Positions 43,518 to 53,754 of a stretch of DNA of 64,000 nucleotides are shown one piece after another. The stretch covers positions 405,330 to 469,329 of the forward strand of contig NZ_FNBN01000003.1 in NCBI RefSeq assembly GCF_900102545.1, written 5' to 3'. This stretch comes from Chitinophaga filiformis (GTDB taxonomy: Bacteria; Bacteroidota; Bacteroidia; Chitinophagales; Chitinophagaceae). The notes beneath the pieces were generated by a model. The model had not been told where the DNA came from and did not search any database. It was given only the letters and a program-made list of their open reading frames with translations. A program made the position numbers and the translations under genes. The first letter of the stretch is position 1. Each line of letters opens with the position of its first letter.

Positions 43518-46500
43518 ATGAACAAGTTCATTAGTGCCTTTATGGCTGCTATGGGCATGGCATGTTATTGCAGTATGCCGGCAGATGCGCAGGACCTGGC
43601 AGCGCTGGGTAAACCTGTCAGCCCCTTCGAAAGATCACAGACTAAATCTTTGAAAAATGTGCTGGATGGGCTTGAAGTAAAATACAATGTACACTTCATG
43701 TACAAGAGCAATCTCGCAAAATTGCAATTGTCACGTGTTGAAAACAACAAAACATCTTCCCTTGAGGAAGAACTGAAGAGTATCATCACTCCCAATAAAC
43801 TCCGGTATAAAAAGATGGGAGAGGGCTTCTATATCATCTACTCACAGGATGATGAACCCACTGAGGCGCCTCCTGCCGGTAACCGGGAAAACACCGCTTC
43901 ACAGGTACAGTCAGTGATGAATGCAGCGCCTCTTGCTGCTCCCGCTGCGATCACTGTAAAAGGTGTGGTGACCGACGATAACGGTCAGCCTTTGCCAGGT
44001 GTAACGGTACTGGTAAAAGGTACGTCGAATGGTACTTCCACGGGTGTTGACGGTTCCTGGTCATTACAGGTGCCGAATGAAAATGCCGTGCTGGAATTTT
44101 CCTTCATCGGTTATACCAAACAGGAAGTAACCGTCGGCGGCCGCACGACCATTATGGTAAAAATGACGCAGGATGTTACCGCTATATCAGAAGTGGTGGT
44201 AGTGGCATATGGTACGCAGAAGAAAGTAAATGTTACCGGTGCCATTGCTGCTGTAGATGGTAAAGATGTGAACTGGAAACCGGTGGGACAGGTATCTGCT
44301 GCATTGCAGGGTGTGGCTTCCGGTGTGACAGTTACTACCAGCAGCGGCCAACCTGGTTTAGACCAGGGTACAGTGCGTATCCGCGGTATCGGTACACTGA
44401 ACAGCAATGATCCGCTGGTACTGGTAGATGGTGTGCAGATGAACATGAATGATGTGGACGCAAATGATATTGCCTCCATCTCTGTACTGAAAGATGCGGC
44501 ATCTTCTGCTATCTATGGGGTAAGAGCTGCAAATGGTGTGATCCTGATCACTACCAAAAGAGGCGCTTCCGGTAAAGCAAAGGTGAATTATTCCAACTAC
44601 TTCGCATGGCAACGTCCGGCCCGTCTGGCTAAATACGTGGGCGCGAAAGACTTTATGAAACTGGTCAATCTTACTGCTGCCAACTCTGGTGGAAATCCTA
44701 CCTATTCTGATGCGCAGATAGCTGCCTACGACGACCCTAACCGTAATAAAGATCTGTACCCGGACAACTACTGGCTGGATGATGTACTGACAGGTAGCGG
44801 ATTTCAGCAGGAGCATAGTCTCGGTGTATCCGGTGGTACTGAAGATGTGAAATACCGTTTCTCTACCAACTACTTCGATCAGAAAGGTCTGATCTCTAAC
44901 ATGGACTTCAATCGTCTGACTGTTCGTCTGAACACGGACATCAATATCACGAAAAAGCTCTCCTTCAGCGCAGACATCGCAGCCAGACTGGGTGACAGGC
45001 AGGAGCCACAGGGTGCGTCCGGTTCCGCATGGTATCAGTTCGGACAGGCTGCTGTTGTGAACCCTCTTTCTGTCAATAAATACTCAGATGGTACCTGGGC
45101 GCTCGTAAGAGGTGGGCAAAACCCTATCCGCCTTCAGGAAGAAGGTGGCCTGTACCAGTATAAAAGCAATCTCTTTACCGGCAACTTCAAAGCTGTTTAC
45201 AACCTTGTAAAAGGCTTAAAGCTGACCGGCCTCGCATCCGTTAACTACCGATCAGACTATAACAGTTATCACGAGAAAGCACTGACTTATTTCACAGACT
45301 TCCCTACCAATGAAAAAACATTGACCCTGGGACAGAATACTGTAAAGAAGGCTTATCAGGGCTATTGGTTCAGGAACTATCAGGGACTGGCAGAATATAC
45401 ACACAGCTTCGGCAAACACAACTTTACATTATTAGCGGGTGCTTCCCGTCTTACAGAAACTACTGATGACCTCAGCGGTTACAGGTCAAACATGCCTAAT
45501 GGCAATATCGAGCAGATAGATGCGGGAGCTGCCGCAGGACAGATTGCTACCGGTAATACCACTGCGTATTCACTGGTATCTTTCTTCGGCAGATTGAATT
45601 ATTCTTTCAATGATAAATACCTGTTTGAAGCAAACCTCCGTCGTGATGGTTCTTCCCGTTTTGCAGACGGTCAGAGATGGGGCATGTTCCCTTCTTTCTC
45701 AGCCGGCTGGCGTATCTCATCAGAGAGCTTTATGCAGGATGTGAAGTTCATCAACAACCTGAAGCTGCGTGGTTCATGGGGTGAACTGGGTAATGACGTG
45801 ATCTTTGATGTGAACAAAACAAGCGTTAACTACCCTTACCAGTCAGTATACTATTATAACAGTTATCCATTTGGTGGTACGCTGAATCCTACTGCAGGTA
45901 TTCAGACTTATCCGAACTCTGGTCTGACATGGGAATCTACTGTAATGACCGATGTAGGTGTGGATGCGACAGTGTTCAGGAACCTGGATTTTTCCTTTGA
46001 TTACTATAAGAAGAATACAAAAGATATCCTGCTGTATCTGCCTATTAATCCTTCTGTCGGTCTGGATCCTTCCGCACAGAATGCAGGTAAGGTAAGGAAT
46101 ACGGGATGGGAAGTGTCGCTGAACTATCGTGGAAAGCTGGGTGAACTGAACTATAATGTAGGTGGTAACCTCTCCGATGTGCGTAATGAAGTGGTGGATA
46201 TCAAAAATACAGACGCTATCAAGAGAGATAACAATTTCGTTTATACAGGTCTTGTTGTAGGACAGCCTATCAATGGCTTCTATGGTTACCAGGTGGAAGG
46301 TATCTTCCAGAATGCACAGCAGGTAGCAGGACACGCTACACAGCCGTTCCCGACTACTGGTCCCGGCGACTTCATATACAAAGATCAGAACAATGACAAG
46401 CAGATCAAGGAAGCATCTGTGAGTAACGGTGGTGATATGGTGTACCTGGGTAGCAATATCCCAAGGTTTACATATGGTATCAACCTGGGGGCTGACTATA

Positions 46501-46925
46501 AACACTTCGACCTGACTGCTTTCTTCCAGGGAGTTGGTAAAGTAGCTATCAATACACTGGCAATAGAAAGAGCGCCTACTTCCAATGATGGTAACTTCAG
46601 GGAGGAACATCTGAATAGCTGGACGCCAACAAACATGGGCGCTGCTTTCCCAAGATTACTGAACACTACACAGAACTATCAGTCTTCTTCCTATTGGGTA
46701 AAAAGCGGTGCTTATGTGCGTTTGAAAAGTTTGCAGCTGGGTTATACTTTACCTGATCATATCATGAAACGTTCCGGCTTTGACAGGTGCCGTGTTTATG
46801 TAAGCGGACAGAACCTGTTGACGTTCTCTTCCCTGCCAAATGATATTGATCCGGAATCACCAAACGACAGCAGGTATTACCCTCAGGTGAGAACATTCAC
46901 CTTCGGATTAAATGTTCAATTTTAA
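43518..46925 (+). CDS. SusC/RagA-type TonB-dependent transporter with STN domain (second unit)
   Basis: 1135 residues: signal peptide (FMAAMGMACYCSMPADAQ), STN domain (~45-112, LKNVLDGLEVKYNVHFMYKS), a Pro/Ala-rich linker, carboxypeptidase-regulatory-like domain (~145-222, VKGVVTDDNGQPLPGVTVLVKGT), plug (AISEVVVVAYGTQKKVNVTGAIAAV, IRGIGTLNSNDPLVLVDGVQM) and a barrel ending in FGLNVQF. The VVVAYGTQKK...TGA signature marks the classical glycan-type SusC branch. The STN domain links it to the FecR/sigma pair. No glycoside hydrolase or other enzyme gene lies in this unit, so the substrate is unknown. Confidence 0.95.
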   Translation: MNKFISAFMAAMGMACYCSMPADAQDLAALGKPVSPFERSQTKSLKNVLDGLEVKYNVHFMYKSNLAKLQLSRVENNKTSSLEEELKSIITPNKLRYKKMGEGFYIIYSQDDEPTEAPPAGNRENTASQVQSVMNAAPLAAPAAITVKGVVTDDNGQPLPGVTVLVKGTSNGTSTGVDGSWSLQVPNENAVLEFSFIGYTKQEVTVGGRTTIMVKMTQDVTAISEVVVVAYGTQKKVNVTGAIAAVDGKDVNWKPVGQVSAALQGVASGVTVTTSSGQPGLDQGTVRIRGIGTLNSNDPLVLVDGVQMNMNDVDANDIASISVLKDAASSAIYGVRAANGVILITTKRGASGKAKVNYSNYFAWQRPARLAKYVGAKDFMKLVNLTAANSGGNPTYSDAQIAAYDDPNRNKDLYPDNYWLDDVLTGSGFQQEHSLGVSGGTEDVKYRFSTNYFDQKGLISNMDFNRLTVRLNTDINITKKLSFSADIAARLGDRQEPQGASGSAWYQFGQAAVVNPLSVNKYSDGTWALVRGGQNPIRLQEEGGLYQYKSNLFTGNFKAVYNLVKGLKLTGLASVNYRSDYNSYHEKALTYFTDFPTNEKTLTLGQNTVKKAYQGYWFRNYQGLAEYTHSFGKHNFTLLAGASRLTETTDDLSGYRSNMPNGNIEQIDAGAAAGQIATGNTTAYSLVSFFGRLNYSFNDKYLFEANLRRDGSSRFADGQRWGMFPSFSAGWRISSESFMQDVKFINNLKLRGSWGELGNDVIFDVNKTSVNYPYQSVYYYNSYPFGGTLNPTAGIQTYPNSGLTWESTVMTDVGVDATVFRNLDFSFDYYKKNTKDILLYLPINPSVGLDPSAQNAGKVRNTGWEVSLNYRGKLGELNYNVGGNLSDVRNEVVDIKNTDAIKRDNNFVYTGLVVGQPINGFYGYQVEGIFQNAQQVAGHATQPFPTTGPGDFIYKDQNNDKQIKEASVSNGGDMVYLGSNIPRFTYGINLGADYKHFDLTAFFQGVGKVAINTLAIERAPTSNDGNFREEHLNSWTPTNMGAAFPRLLNTTQNYQSSSYWVKSGAYVRLKSLQLGYTLPDHIMKRSGFDRCRVYVSGQNLLTFSSLPNDIDPESPNDSRYYPQVRTFTFGLNVQF

Positions 46926-46936
46926 ACTAAGTGGCC

Positions 46937-48517
46937 ATGAAGAAATTTGCAATTATATTCACTTTCGCGGGTCTGGCAGCAATATCCGCGTGTAAGAAAA
47001 CACTGGACGAACAGCCCCAGTCTGCTGTGAGCCAGGATGATTACTGGAAGACAGAAGCTGATGCTATCAATGCTGTAAATAACTGTTACCGCCGTTTGGG
47101 AGATGTGGACAACCGCATATTCATCAGCTGTGCTACAGACGATAGCTATTCCTGGAGCGACTGGCCCAGTGATGTAAGATTAGTAGGCAATGGTAGTGCA
47201 TCTATAAGCACCGGTATGTTTGCCAACTTCTGGAGCAACCTTTATAAAATGATCGCTTCCTGTAATGATGTGCTGGATAATATAGACAGGGATAAAGCAT
47301 TGTCTGATTCCCTGAACAGACGTCTGAAAGGAGAGACCCGCTTTATCAGGGCTTATGCATATCAGCAGCTGACCGGATTGTATGGTGATGTGATACTGAG
47401 AACAACAACTCCCGCGATAAACGAGTTTAAAGACAAACGTACGTCCCGCGCTGAAGTAGCAACATTTATTGCAGCAGAGCTGGATTCCGCTGCTAAATAT
47501 CTGCCTGTTACATATGATGCAAACAATGTAGGCCGCGCTACCCGTGGCGCTGCATTAGGTCTGAAAGCACGTGTATTGTTGTATGAAGGTAAATATGCAG
47601 AAGCGGCCGAAGCAGCCAAAGCAGTGATAGACCTGCATGCCCATGCGATTGACAATGACTACGTAAGCCTGTTCAATGGTACTAATAAAAACAGCTCAGA
47701 GATCCTGTTGTCTGCCCGTTATGTAAAAAGTACCCTGCCTAATGCAATTGCAACATGGGTAGGTGGTCCATCTATCGGTGGATGGTCGCAGGTAGTGCCA
47801 TTGCAGTCACTGGTGGATGCTTATGAGTGTACTGATGGGAAGACCATAGACAAATCATCGTTGTATGATCCTGCACATCCTTATGATAACCGCGACCCTC
47901 GTCTGAAGCTGACGGTAGTAGTGCCAGGTGTACAGGTGAATGGTATCACGATCGATGTGACAAGTAAAACCAGCCTGGATGCATTGAGTAAGAACAATGC
48001 TTCTTTCACCGGGTTCTATTACAAAAAATATGTACCTGCTGATATCCAGGGTAACTGGGACAGTAACTCTTACAATGACCTGGTATTGTTAAGATATGCA
48101 GAAGTACTGCTGACTTATGCAGAAGCTAAAATTGAGCTGAACCAGATTGATGCAAGCGTGTACGATGCTATCAACCAGGTTAGACAGAGACCGGGAGTGA
48201 TGATGCCTCCGGTAACAGCGGCTGACTACCCAAGCCAGACAACACTGCGTGATGCCGTACGTCGTGAGAGACGCGTAGAGTTCCCAATGGAAGATAATCG
48301 TCTGTTTGACATCCGTCGCTGGAAGATTGCTGCAACGGTGATGTCAGGTCCGGTATATGGTATTCTGAACAACTACGATCAGACGAGAAAGGATTATGGT
48401 CAGCATGTACTGGTAGAACAGCGCAGCTTTAATGCAGGCCGCGACTACCTCTGGCCGGTACCACAAAGCGAAACTTCATTGAATCCGAACGCCTTGCCTA
48501 ATAACAGTGGCTGGTAA
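46937..48517 (+). CDS. SusD/RagB-family lipoprotein (second unit)
   Basis: 526 residues from ATG 46937; a GTG two codons upstream (46931) is also in frame. Lipoprotein signal AIIFTFAGLAAISACKK with lipidated Cys ~17. The N-terminal helical domain has LDEQPQSAVSQDDYWKTEADAINAVNNCYR and ETRFIRAYAYQQLTGLYGDV. The C-terminal region has LRYAEVLLTYAEAKIELNQID, INQVRQRPG and RRERRVEFPMEDNRLFDIRRWK, the last being the canonical SusD end block. It would form the lid of the SusC pore encoded just upstream. Confidence 0.95.
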   Translation: MKKFAIIFTFAGLAAISACKKTLDEQPQSAVSQDDYWKTEADAINAVNNCYRRLGDVDNRIFISCATDDSYSWSDWPSDVRLVGNGSASISTGMFANFWSNLYKMIASCNDVLDNIDRDKALSDSLNRRLKGETRFIRAYAYQQLTGLYGDVILRTTTPAINEFKDKRTSRAEVATFIAAELDSAAKYLPVTYDANNVGRATRGAALGLKARVLLYEGKYAEAAEAAKAVIDLHAHAIDNDYVSLFNGTNKNSSEILLSARYVKSTLPNAIATWVGGPSIGGWSQVVPLQSLVDAYECTDGKTIDKSSLYDPAHPYDNRDPRLKLTVVVPGVQVNGITIDVTSKTSLDALSKNNASFTGFYYKKYVPADIQGNWDSNSYNDLVLLRYAEVLLTYAEAKIELNQIDASVYDAINQVRQRPGVMMPPVTAADYPSQTTLRDAVRRERRVEFPMEDNRLFDIRRWKIAATVMSGPVYGILNNYDQTRKDYGQHVLVEQRSFNAGRDYLWPVPQSETSLNPNALPNNSGW

Positions 48518-48558
48518 ATAATTTTCCGGTATCATTAAGGCCGGTTATGCTTGAAGAA

Positions 48559-48595
48559 AGAACCGTCTCAGTTATCTGGGACGGTTTCCTTTTTT
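48559..48595 (+). terminator. Terminator of the second SusCD unit
   Basis: AACCGTC/GACGGTT stem, a T-G pair, CAG/CTG and a 4-nt loop, followed by a run of six Ts. It shows that the unit ends after susD. Confidence 0.85.
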
Positions 48596-48708
48596 ATACA
48601 ATATTGTCCTCTTTCGCTGTAGAGAAGCCCTTTAACTTTTTCTTAACTCAGGCTGTGTAACATCTCCTTACCTTTGCACGCTTCAATGAAAATACCTAAC
48701 CTATATAT

Positions 48709-49908
48709 ATGACTCGCCTTTTACAAGCCAGCTTATTGTTTACTATCTGCAGCATACTTGCCTCCTGCCATGATGATCAGCCCTGGGCACGAGGAATGGT
48801 AGACGGCTACGCTCCCATCTACAGTACTGAAGCCTCGTTGAAACAGATCAGTTTCCAGGTGCCCCGAAAAACAGTGAACCCGGGCAAATTATTTACTGCA
48901 GGTACGCTTGTACTGCAGGAAGAAATTGATTCAGGATTACATGTCATTTCTTACCAGGACCCCGCTCATCCCATAAAAACGGGCTTTCTGCGTATTCCCG
49001 GGTTCCAGGTGGCTGCTATTGAGGGTGATTATCTGTACGCGAATAATTACGATGACCTGATTGCCATCCGCCTGAAAACAATTTCTGCGGACATGTCGGT
49101 AGGAAGGATCGTCGGCATCTGGAAACAACTGAATTATCCTGCGGGAAAGGGTGTTTATTTTGAGTGCGTAGATCCTTCAAAGGGAATAGTGGTAGGATGG
49201 CGTAAGACTAAAATTAATAATCCCCAATGTCGCAGGCCAGAGGACATGTATGATGAACCCAGCCAGAACAGTACCCGTAACAATGCCGGCATGGTTGCTT
49301 TCCATCGTAAACTTTACCTGGTGACCTCAGATGCATTGGCGGTGTATTCCCTGGCATATCCAGAGCGGCCGGTACTCACGAAGAGCAAAGCATTACCGCG
49401 GGCAAAAGTAGATAGCCTCTTTCTGTTGAATAAGGAATTGGCTGTGAGTTATAGTACTCAGCTGGGCCGGTATGATACAGCCAGTTTAGACAACATTTCT
49501 CTATTCAATAACTTGTCTCATTGCTTAAAAGTGAGGGCAAGGGGCGATACCGCATATGCTATTTCCAGCCGGAGAAATTTATGTGGAGGTCTCTCTTCTA
49601 TACTAATAAAATTCAGGTTGAAAAAGGATTCGACCGGTGCTGCGGAATTAGGGCGTTTGCAGGTAGGCATGGCAAATGCTTTTGTCATAGCAGGCAATTA
49701 CATTTATGTAGCCGCAAGTGAAAGCATGTCAGTAGTAAATATTGCCGGGGGGAAGTTTGAAAGTGCAGGAGACCTTTTTACAGGTGGTTATTTAGATATA
49801 GTGAACAATGGTAACCTTTTATTCCTCCGTGACAACAAGCAGATAGCCTGTTATAGTATAGCCTCTTCTCCCGTATCTCCAACGTTAATCTCTCAACTGG
49901 TTTACTAA
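48709..49908 (+). CDS. Beta-propeller (LVIVD-type) lipoprotein
   Basis: 399 residues with a lipoprotein signal (LLFTICSILASC, Cys ~20). Repeated motifs such as SGLHVISYQDPAHPIKTGFLRIPG followed by AIEGDYLYANNYDDLIAIRL, ALAVYSLAYPERPVLTKS and FVIAGNYIYVAASESMSVVNIAGG are LVIVD-like blades of a secreted beta-propeller, a common Bacteroidota lipoprotein type of unknown role. It contains a Cys-bearing insert (NNPQCRRPEDMYDEPSQN). A TACCTTTG at 48669-48676 is a candidate -7 box. The stop codon is directly followed by the ATG of the barrel gene at 49909, so the two are co-translated. Confidence 0.75.
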   Translation: MTRLLQASLLFTICSILASCHDDQPWARGMVDGYAPIYSTEASLKQISFQVPRKTVNPGKLFTAGTLVLQEEIDSGLHVISYQDPAHPIKTGFLRIPGFQVAAIEGDYLYANNYDDLIAIRLKTISADMSVGRIVGIWKQLNYPAGKGVYFECVDPSKGIVVGWRKTKINNPQCRRPEDMYDEPSQNSTRNNAGMVAFHRKLYLVTSDALAVYSLAYPERPVLTKSKALPRAKVDSLFLLNKELAVSYSTQLGRYDTASLDNISLFNNLSHCLKVRARGDTAYAISSRRNLCGGLSSILIKFRLKKDSTGAAELGRLQVGMANAFVIAGNYIYVAASESMSVVNIAGGKFESAGDLFTGGYLDIVNNGNLLFLRDNKQIACYSIASSPVSPTLISQLVY

Positions 49909-50598
49909 ATGAAACAACTATCTACTATCCTTATACTTTGTTTACTGATCACTATTTCATCCGAAGCCCAGAGAAATACGCCTGAGTCCATGCTTACCGG
50001 ACTACGTATCAGCACCAATCTTGTAACACTCAAAGAACCTGATGGCGGTGTTTCGCTGGCGCTGGAATACAGGTATAAAAAGAACTGGAGTGTGTTGATG
50101 GAAGGCACCTGGATCTTTATTGATGAAAAGGCGGATTACAATATCAGGGGCAGATATACGCCAATGGCCAAGGGTTTCCGTATCCGTCCTGAAATACGTT
50201 ATTATGTACCTGGCAGAGGACAGGTATACAAACTATTTTTCGCACAGGAAATTTCATATAAGCGCGTTAGTTACCTGGAAGAATGGATACAGCCGGTGAA
50301 GTCAAACCCCAGCGGATGGGACGTCGATTATGAACAGATATCTGCCTATGAAAAAGTCAAGAATATCTATGGGACCGCCGGTAAGGTAGGGTGCCAGTTA
50401 TTCTTTGACAGGTCACATAAATTCATGATAGAATTTTACATAGGTCTGGGACTTAAATACCGGGATGTTGCCTTTAAAAACAAGGTTCCTTCTGCAGACA
50501 GTTACCTGGAAGACAACAGCAGCTATCTTGCAGACGTACCCAAGACAGGATGGGATATTAACGTCCCTATGGGGATTAAAGTAGGGTACCGCTTTTAA
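49909..50598 (+). CDS. Small outer-membrane beta-barrel protein, unknown function
   Basis: 229 residues with a signal peptide (LILCLLITISSEAQ). The mature part has about eight amphipathic strands (LRISTNLVTL, GVSLALEYRYKKNWSVLMEGTW, FRIRPEIRYYVPG, YKLFFAQEISYKRVSYL, FMIEFYIGLGLKYRDVAF) and ends in KVGYRF, the typical barrel C-terminus; the overall look is like DUF3575-type proteins. It begins at the base after the propeller lipoprotein's stop codon, so they are probable partners at the outer membrane. Confidence 0.7.
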   Translation: MKQLSTILILCLLITISSEAQRNTPESMLTGLRISTNLVTLKEPDGGVSLALEYRYKKNWSVLMEGTWIFIDEKADYNIRGRYTPMAKGFRIRPEIRYYVPGRGQVYKLFFAQEISYKRVSYLEEWIQPVKSNPSGWDVDYEQISAYEKVKNIYGTAGKVGCQLFFDRSHKFMIEFYIGLGLKYRDVAFKNKVPSADSYLEDNSSYLADVPKTGWDINVPMGIKVGYRF

Positions 50599-50697
50599 TC
50601 TTTCGCGCTCCGGCTCCCGTTTCTGAAATTCCGTTATATTTGGTGGAAACCAAACAATCTTAACAGTTGCGCCCCGGCGTAACGAAAATTTCTACGG

Positions 50698-51873
50698 ATG
50701 AAAGAAATATATATAGTTTCAGCGGTGCGTACCCCCATTGGTTCCTTTAACGGCGCATTATCAGCTTTTTCGGCAACCCAGCTGGGCGCCCAGGTAATGA
50801 AAGCAGCACTTGAAAGAGCGGGCGTACCTTCCACTGCAGTGAATGAAGTGTATATGGGAAATGTGATCAGTGCCAACCTCGGCCAGGCGCCTGCCAATCA
50901 GGCCAGTATCTATGCCGGCATTCCTACCAATGTGCCCTGTACTACTGTCAATAAGGTATGTGCCTCCGGTATGAAGGCGATCATGCTGGGAGCGCAAAGT
51001 ATCCTCCTGGGTGATAATGACATAGTGGTAGCAGGAGGGATGGAAAGTATGAGCAATGTGCCTTATTACCTGGATAAAGCTCGTAATGGCTACAGATTAG
51101 GACATGGGGCTGTTACTGATGGCATCATCCGTGATGGCCTCTGGGACCCTTACAAGGACTTTCACATGGGAAATGCAGCAGAGATCTGTGCGACAGAATA
51201 TAAGATTTCCCGTGAGGAACAGGATGCCTACGCTATAGAAAGCTATAAGAGAGCGGCGGCAGCCACTGAAAAAGGCTATTATAAAAATGAGATCCTCCCG
51301 GTGGAAGTGCCTGGCAAACAGGTGGTTACTGTAACCGAAGATGAAGACTATAAAAAGGTGAACTTCGATAAGATCCCTACCCTGAAGCCTACTTTCCAGA
51401 AAGATGGTACCATCACAGCGGCCAATGCCTCTAATCTGAACGACGGTGCAGCGGCGGTATTACTGGTGAGCGGGGAGAAGCTGAAAGAGCTGGGACTGAA
51501 GCCTTTGGCGAAAATTATCAGTTTTGCAGATGCTTCCCAGGCGCCTGAATGGTTTACTACCACCCCGGTGAAAGCGATTACCAAAGCGCTGGAAAAAGCG
51601 AAACTGACAGTGGCTGATATGGATTTTGTGGAGATCAATGAAGCCTTTTCCTGTGTACCGATCGCCAATGAGCGTGACCTGGGACTGTCTGCCGACAAAG
51701 TGAATGTATGGGGAGGGGCTGTTTCTATGGGGCATCCTATTGGTTGCAGCGGTGCGCGTATCGTCGTGACACTCAGCTCTATCCTGCATCAGAACAATGC
51801 CCGTTACGGTGTAGCAGGTATTTGTAATGGTGGCGGCGGCGCCAGCGCGATTATTATCGAAAGAACAAACTAG
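50698..51873 (+). CDS. Acetyl-CoA C-acetyltransferase (thiolase)
   Basis: 391 residues, the usual thiolase length. It condenses or cleaves acetoacetyl-CoA/acetyl-CoA. Active-site residues are all present: Cys88 in NKVCASGMKAIMLG, NEAFSCVP, His346 in GGAVSMGHPIGCSGARI and Cys376 in GICNGGGGASA. The GHP and NEAF motifs favour a degradative/biosynthetic acetoacetyl-CoA thiolase over a KAS-type enzyme. TATATTTG at 50635-50642 is a candidate -7 box 56 nt upstream. The gene is monocistronic and ends at a long perfect hairpin. Confidence 0.95.
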   Translation: MKEIYIVSAVRTPIGSFNGALSAFSATQLGAQVMKAALERAGVPSTAVNEVYMGNVISANLGQAPANQASIYAGIPTNVPCTTVNKVCASGMKAIMLGAQSILLGDNDIVVAGGMESMSNVPYYLDKARNGYRLGHGAVTDGIIRDGLWDPYKDFHMGNAAEICATEYKISREEQDAYAIESYKRAAAATEKGYYKNEILPVEVPGKQVVTVTEDEDYKKVNFDKIPTLKPTFQKDGTITAANASNLNDGAAAVLLVSGEKLKELGLKPLAKIISFADASQAPEWFTTTPVKAITKALEKAKLTVADMDFVEINEAFSCVPIANERDLGLSADKVNVWGGAVSMGHPIGCSGARIVVTLSSILHQNNARYGVAGICNGGGGASAIIIERTN

Positions 51874-51877
51874 TATA

Positions 51878-51924
51878 GATGATCAGGGATTTACAGGAAA
51901 CTGTCACGTAAATCCCTGATCATC
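51878..51924. terminator. Bidirectional terminator with a 17-bp perfect stem
   Basis: GATGATCAGGGATTTAC (51878-51894) is exactly complementary to 51908-51924 around a 13-nt loop. It separates the thiolase gene (+) from the convergent membrane-protein gene (-) that ends 5 bp further on. Confidence 0.8.
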
Positions 51925-51928
51925 AATT

Positions 51929-52567
51929 TTATTGTATCAGGCTGATGGTCGTATCATACCGTTGGATCCTTCCTGGTTCGTCGAAGAGGTTCATATAAAG
52001 ATGCACGCTATCCTGCCCGCTTTTCTCCATTTTTAGTGCCTGCAACCTTCCTGCAGGTTTTACAACATCCCCCGAGATCTTTTCGAAAAGCCAGTATTTA
52101 TCCTGCACCAGGCTATAGGTAGGATAACGGTAAATAATATCTACCGAGTTGGACTGCAGGGCATAGTCATCGTCTATAGGATAGCGTTTCATTTCCCCGT
52201 CGGATAATAGTCCCAGGCCTGCGATAACTGTCAGGGTACGCAGGGGAGGTAGCAATAATCCAAAAATCAACACAAAAGGGAAACCGTAAAAAGCACACAG
52301 GTAGACCCACTTTCCGGATACTTCCTGCTGAGTCAGTCCATATAATATAATTCCGGACCCCGCATATAGGGTATAGAACACCCGCTCGGTATAAGTGCCT
52401 TTAAATCCATAGCCACTGAAGAGCAGTATCAGGCACAGGACGGAAAATGCACACATTGCGATGTGGAAATACCAGATCAAACCCGTTATCAGCGGCGCCT
52501 TGACCTTTTTGATCTTACAGGATATGGCCGCCAGAAAGCATAAAGAAAGGACGGTAATGGTAAACAT
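51929..52567 (-). CDS. Membrane protein, unknown function
   Basis: 212 residues. Four hydrophobic helices occupy the first ~115 residues (FTITVLSLCFLAAISC, WYFHIAMCAFSVLCLILLF, FYTLYAGSGIILYGLT, LCAFYGFPFVLIFGLLLPPL), followed by a soluble C-terminal ~90 residues with a DSVHLYMNLFDEPG segment. I see no catalytic motif or family. It is monocistronic and shares the terminator with the convergent thiolase gene; its 5' side faces the promoter of pdhB. Confidence 0.6.
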   Translation of the reverse strand: MFTITVLSLCFLAAISCKIKKVKAPLITGLIWYFHIAMCAFSVLCLILLFSGYGFKGTYTERVFYTLYAGSGIILYGLTQQEVSGKWVYLCAFYGFPFVLIFGLLLPPLRTLTVIAGLGLLSDGEMKRYPIDDDYALQSNSVDIIYRYPTYSLVQDKYWLFEKISGDVVKPAGRLQALKMEKSGQDSVHLYMNLFDEPGRIQRYDTTISLIQ

Positions 52568-52668
52568 AGGATAGGATATTAACTTATAAGAGGCAGTAGA
52601 TGCGCTAATATATATAATATTTCATATATAGTATTTAAAATCTGGGGCGTCTCACTCTGAAGTTTTCC

Positions 52669-52699
52669 TTTGCTTTTTCGCCAACAAACAATAATTTTG
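52669..52699 (+). promoter_or_regulatory. Bacteroidota-type promoter of pdhB
   Basis: TTTG at 52669-52672, exactly 19 nt, then TAATTTTG at 52692-52699: a perfect match to TTTG/TAnnTTTG. The start codon is 54 nt after the -7 box, giving a leader of about 48 nt. Confidence 0.8.
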
Positions 52700-52752
52700 C
52701 CCCTGCCTTAAGATAAATGAGGCATTAACTTTCAAACTTTAAGAGTAACAGC

Positions 52753-53736
52753 ATGCGTCAGATAGCTTTCAGACAAGCCTTACGAGAAGCCATGCAGGAA
52801 GAAATGCGCCGTGACGACCGCGTTTTCCTGATGGGAGAGGAAGTAGCAGAATACAACGGAGCCTATAAAGTTAGCCAGGGAATGCTGGATGAGTTTGGCC
52901 CTAAGAGGGTAATAGATACGCCGATCGCTGAGCTGGGCTTCACTGCAATTGGTGTTGGTGCAGCGCAGAATGGTCTTCGTCCTGTTCTGGAATTCATGAC
53001 CTGGAACTTTGCCGTACTGGCACTGGATCAGATCCTGAACACAGCTTCTAAAATGTTGGCTATGAGTGGCGGACAGGTAGGTTGTCCTATCGTTTTCCGT
53101 GGCCCTAACGGTTCTGCCGGTCAGCTGGGTGCACAGCACTCTACCGCTTTCGAAAGCTATTATGCAAATATCCCAGGTTTAAAAGTAATCTCCGTTTCCA
53201 ATCCATATGATGCAAAAGGTCTGCTGAAAGCGGCTATCCGCGATAACGACCCGGTTGTTTTCATGGAAAGTGAAGTAATGTACGGCGATATGGGTGAAGT
53301 GCCTGAAGAAGAATACATTATCCCAATCGGTAAGGCTGATATCAAACGTGCCGGTAAAGATGTAACCATCGTTTCTTTCAACAAGATGATGAAAGTTGCC
53401 CTGGGTGCTGCTGAAGAACTGGCAAAAGAAGGTATCGAGGCTGAAGTGATCGACCTGCGTACTATCCGTCCGCTGGACTGGTACACCATCCTGGAATCTG
53501 TTAAGAAAACCAACCGCCTGGTGATCGTAGAAGAACAATGGCCATTCTCCAGCGTTTCTTCTGAGATCTCTTACCGTATCCAGAAAGAAGGTTTTGACTA
53601 CCTGGATGCTCCGATCCGCCGTATCACAGCTGCGGATGCACCAATGCACTACGCACCGAACCTGGTGAAACTGTATCTGCCTGATGTAGAGCGTACAGTG
53701 AAACTGGTGAAGGAAGTGATGTATATGAAGAAGTAA
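52753..53736 (+). CDS. pdhB: Pyruvate dehydrogenase E1 component, beta subunit
   Basis: 327 residues. With the alpha subunit it decarboxylates pyruvate using thiamine diphosphate and acetylates the lipoyl domain of E2. Conserved parts: [45 protein letters not shown] (with the Glu that activates the cofactor), [40 protein letters not shown] and the C-terminal transketolase domain ([37 protein letters not shown]). The alpha subunit is not next to it, which is usual in Bacteroidota. It could in principle be a branched-chain E1 beta, but the sequence fits the pyruvate form best. Own promoter and terminator. Confidence 0.9.
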   Translation: MRQIAFRQALREAMQEEMRRDDRVFLMGEEVAEYNGAYKVSQGMLDEFGPKRVIDTPIAELGFTAIGVGAAQNGLRPVLEFMTWNFAVLALDQILNTASKMLAMSGGQVGCPIVFRGPNGSAGQLGAQHSTAFESYYANIPGLKVISVSNPYDAKGLLKAAIRDNDPVVFMESEVMYGDMGEVPEEEYIIPIGKADIKRAGKDVTIVSFNKMMKVALGAAEELAKEGIEAEVIDLRTIRPLDWYTILESVKKTNRLVIVEEQWPFSSVSSEISYRIQKEGFDYLDAPIRRITAADAPMHYAPNLVKLYLPDVERTVKLVKEVMYMKK

Positions 53737-53754
53737 CAGTCATACTGTAGATAA

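Noticed and set aside
45843..46610. 255-residue open frame on the - strand
   Set aside because: Antisense to the SusC barrel region of 43518-46925 and without recognisable features.
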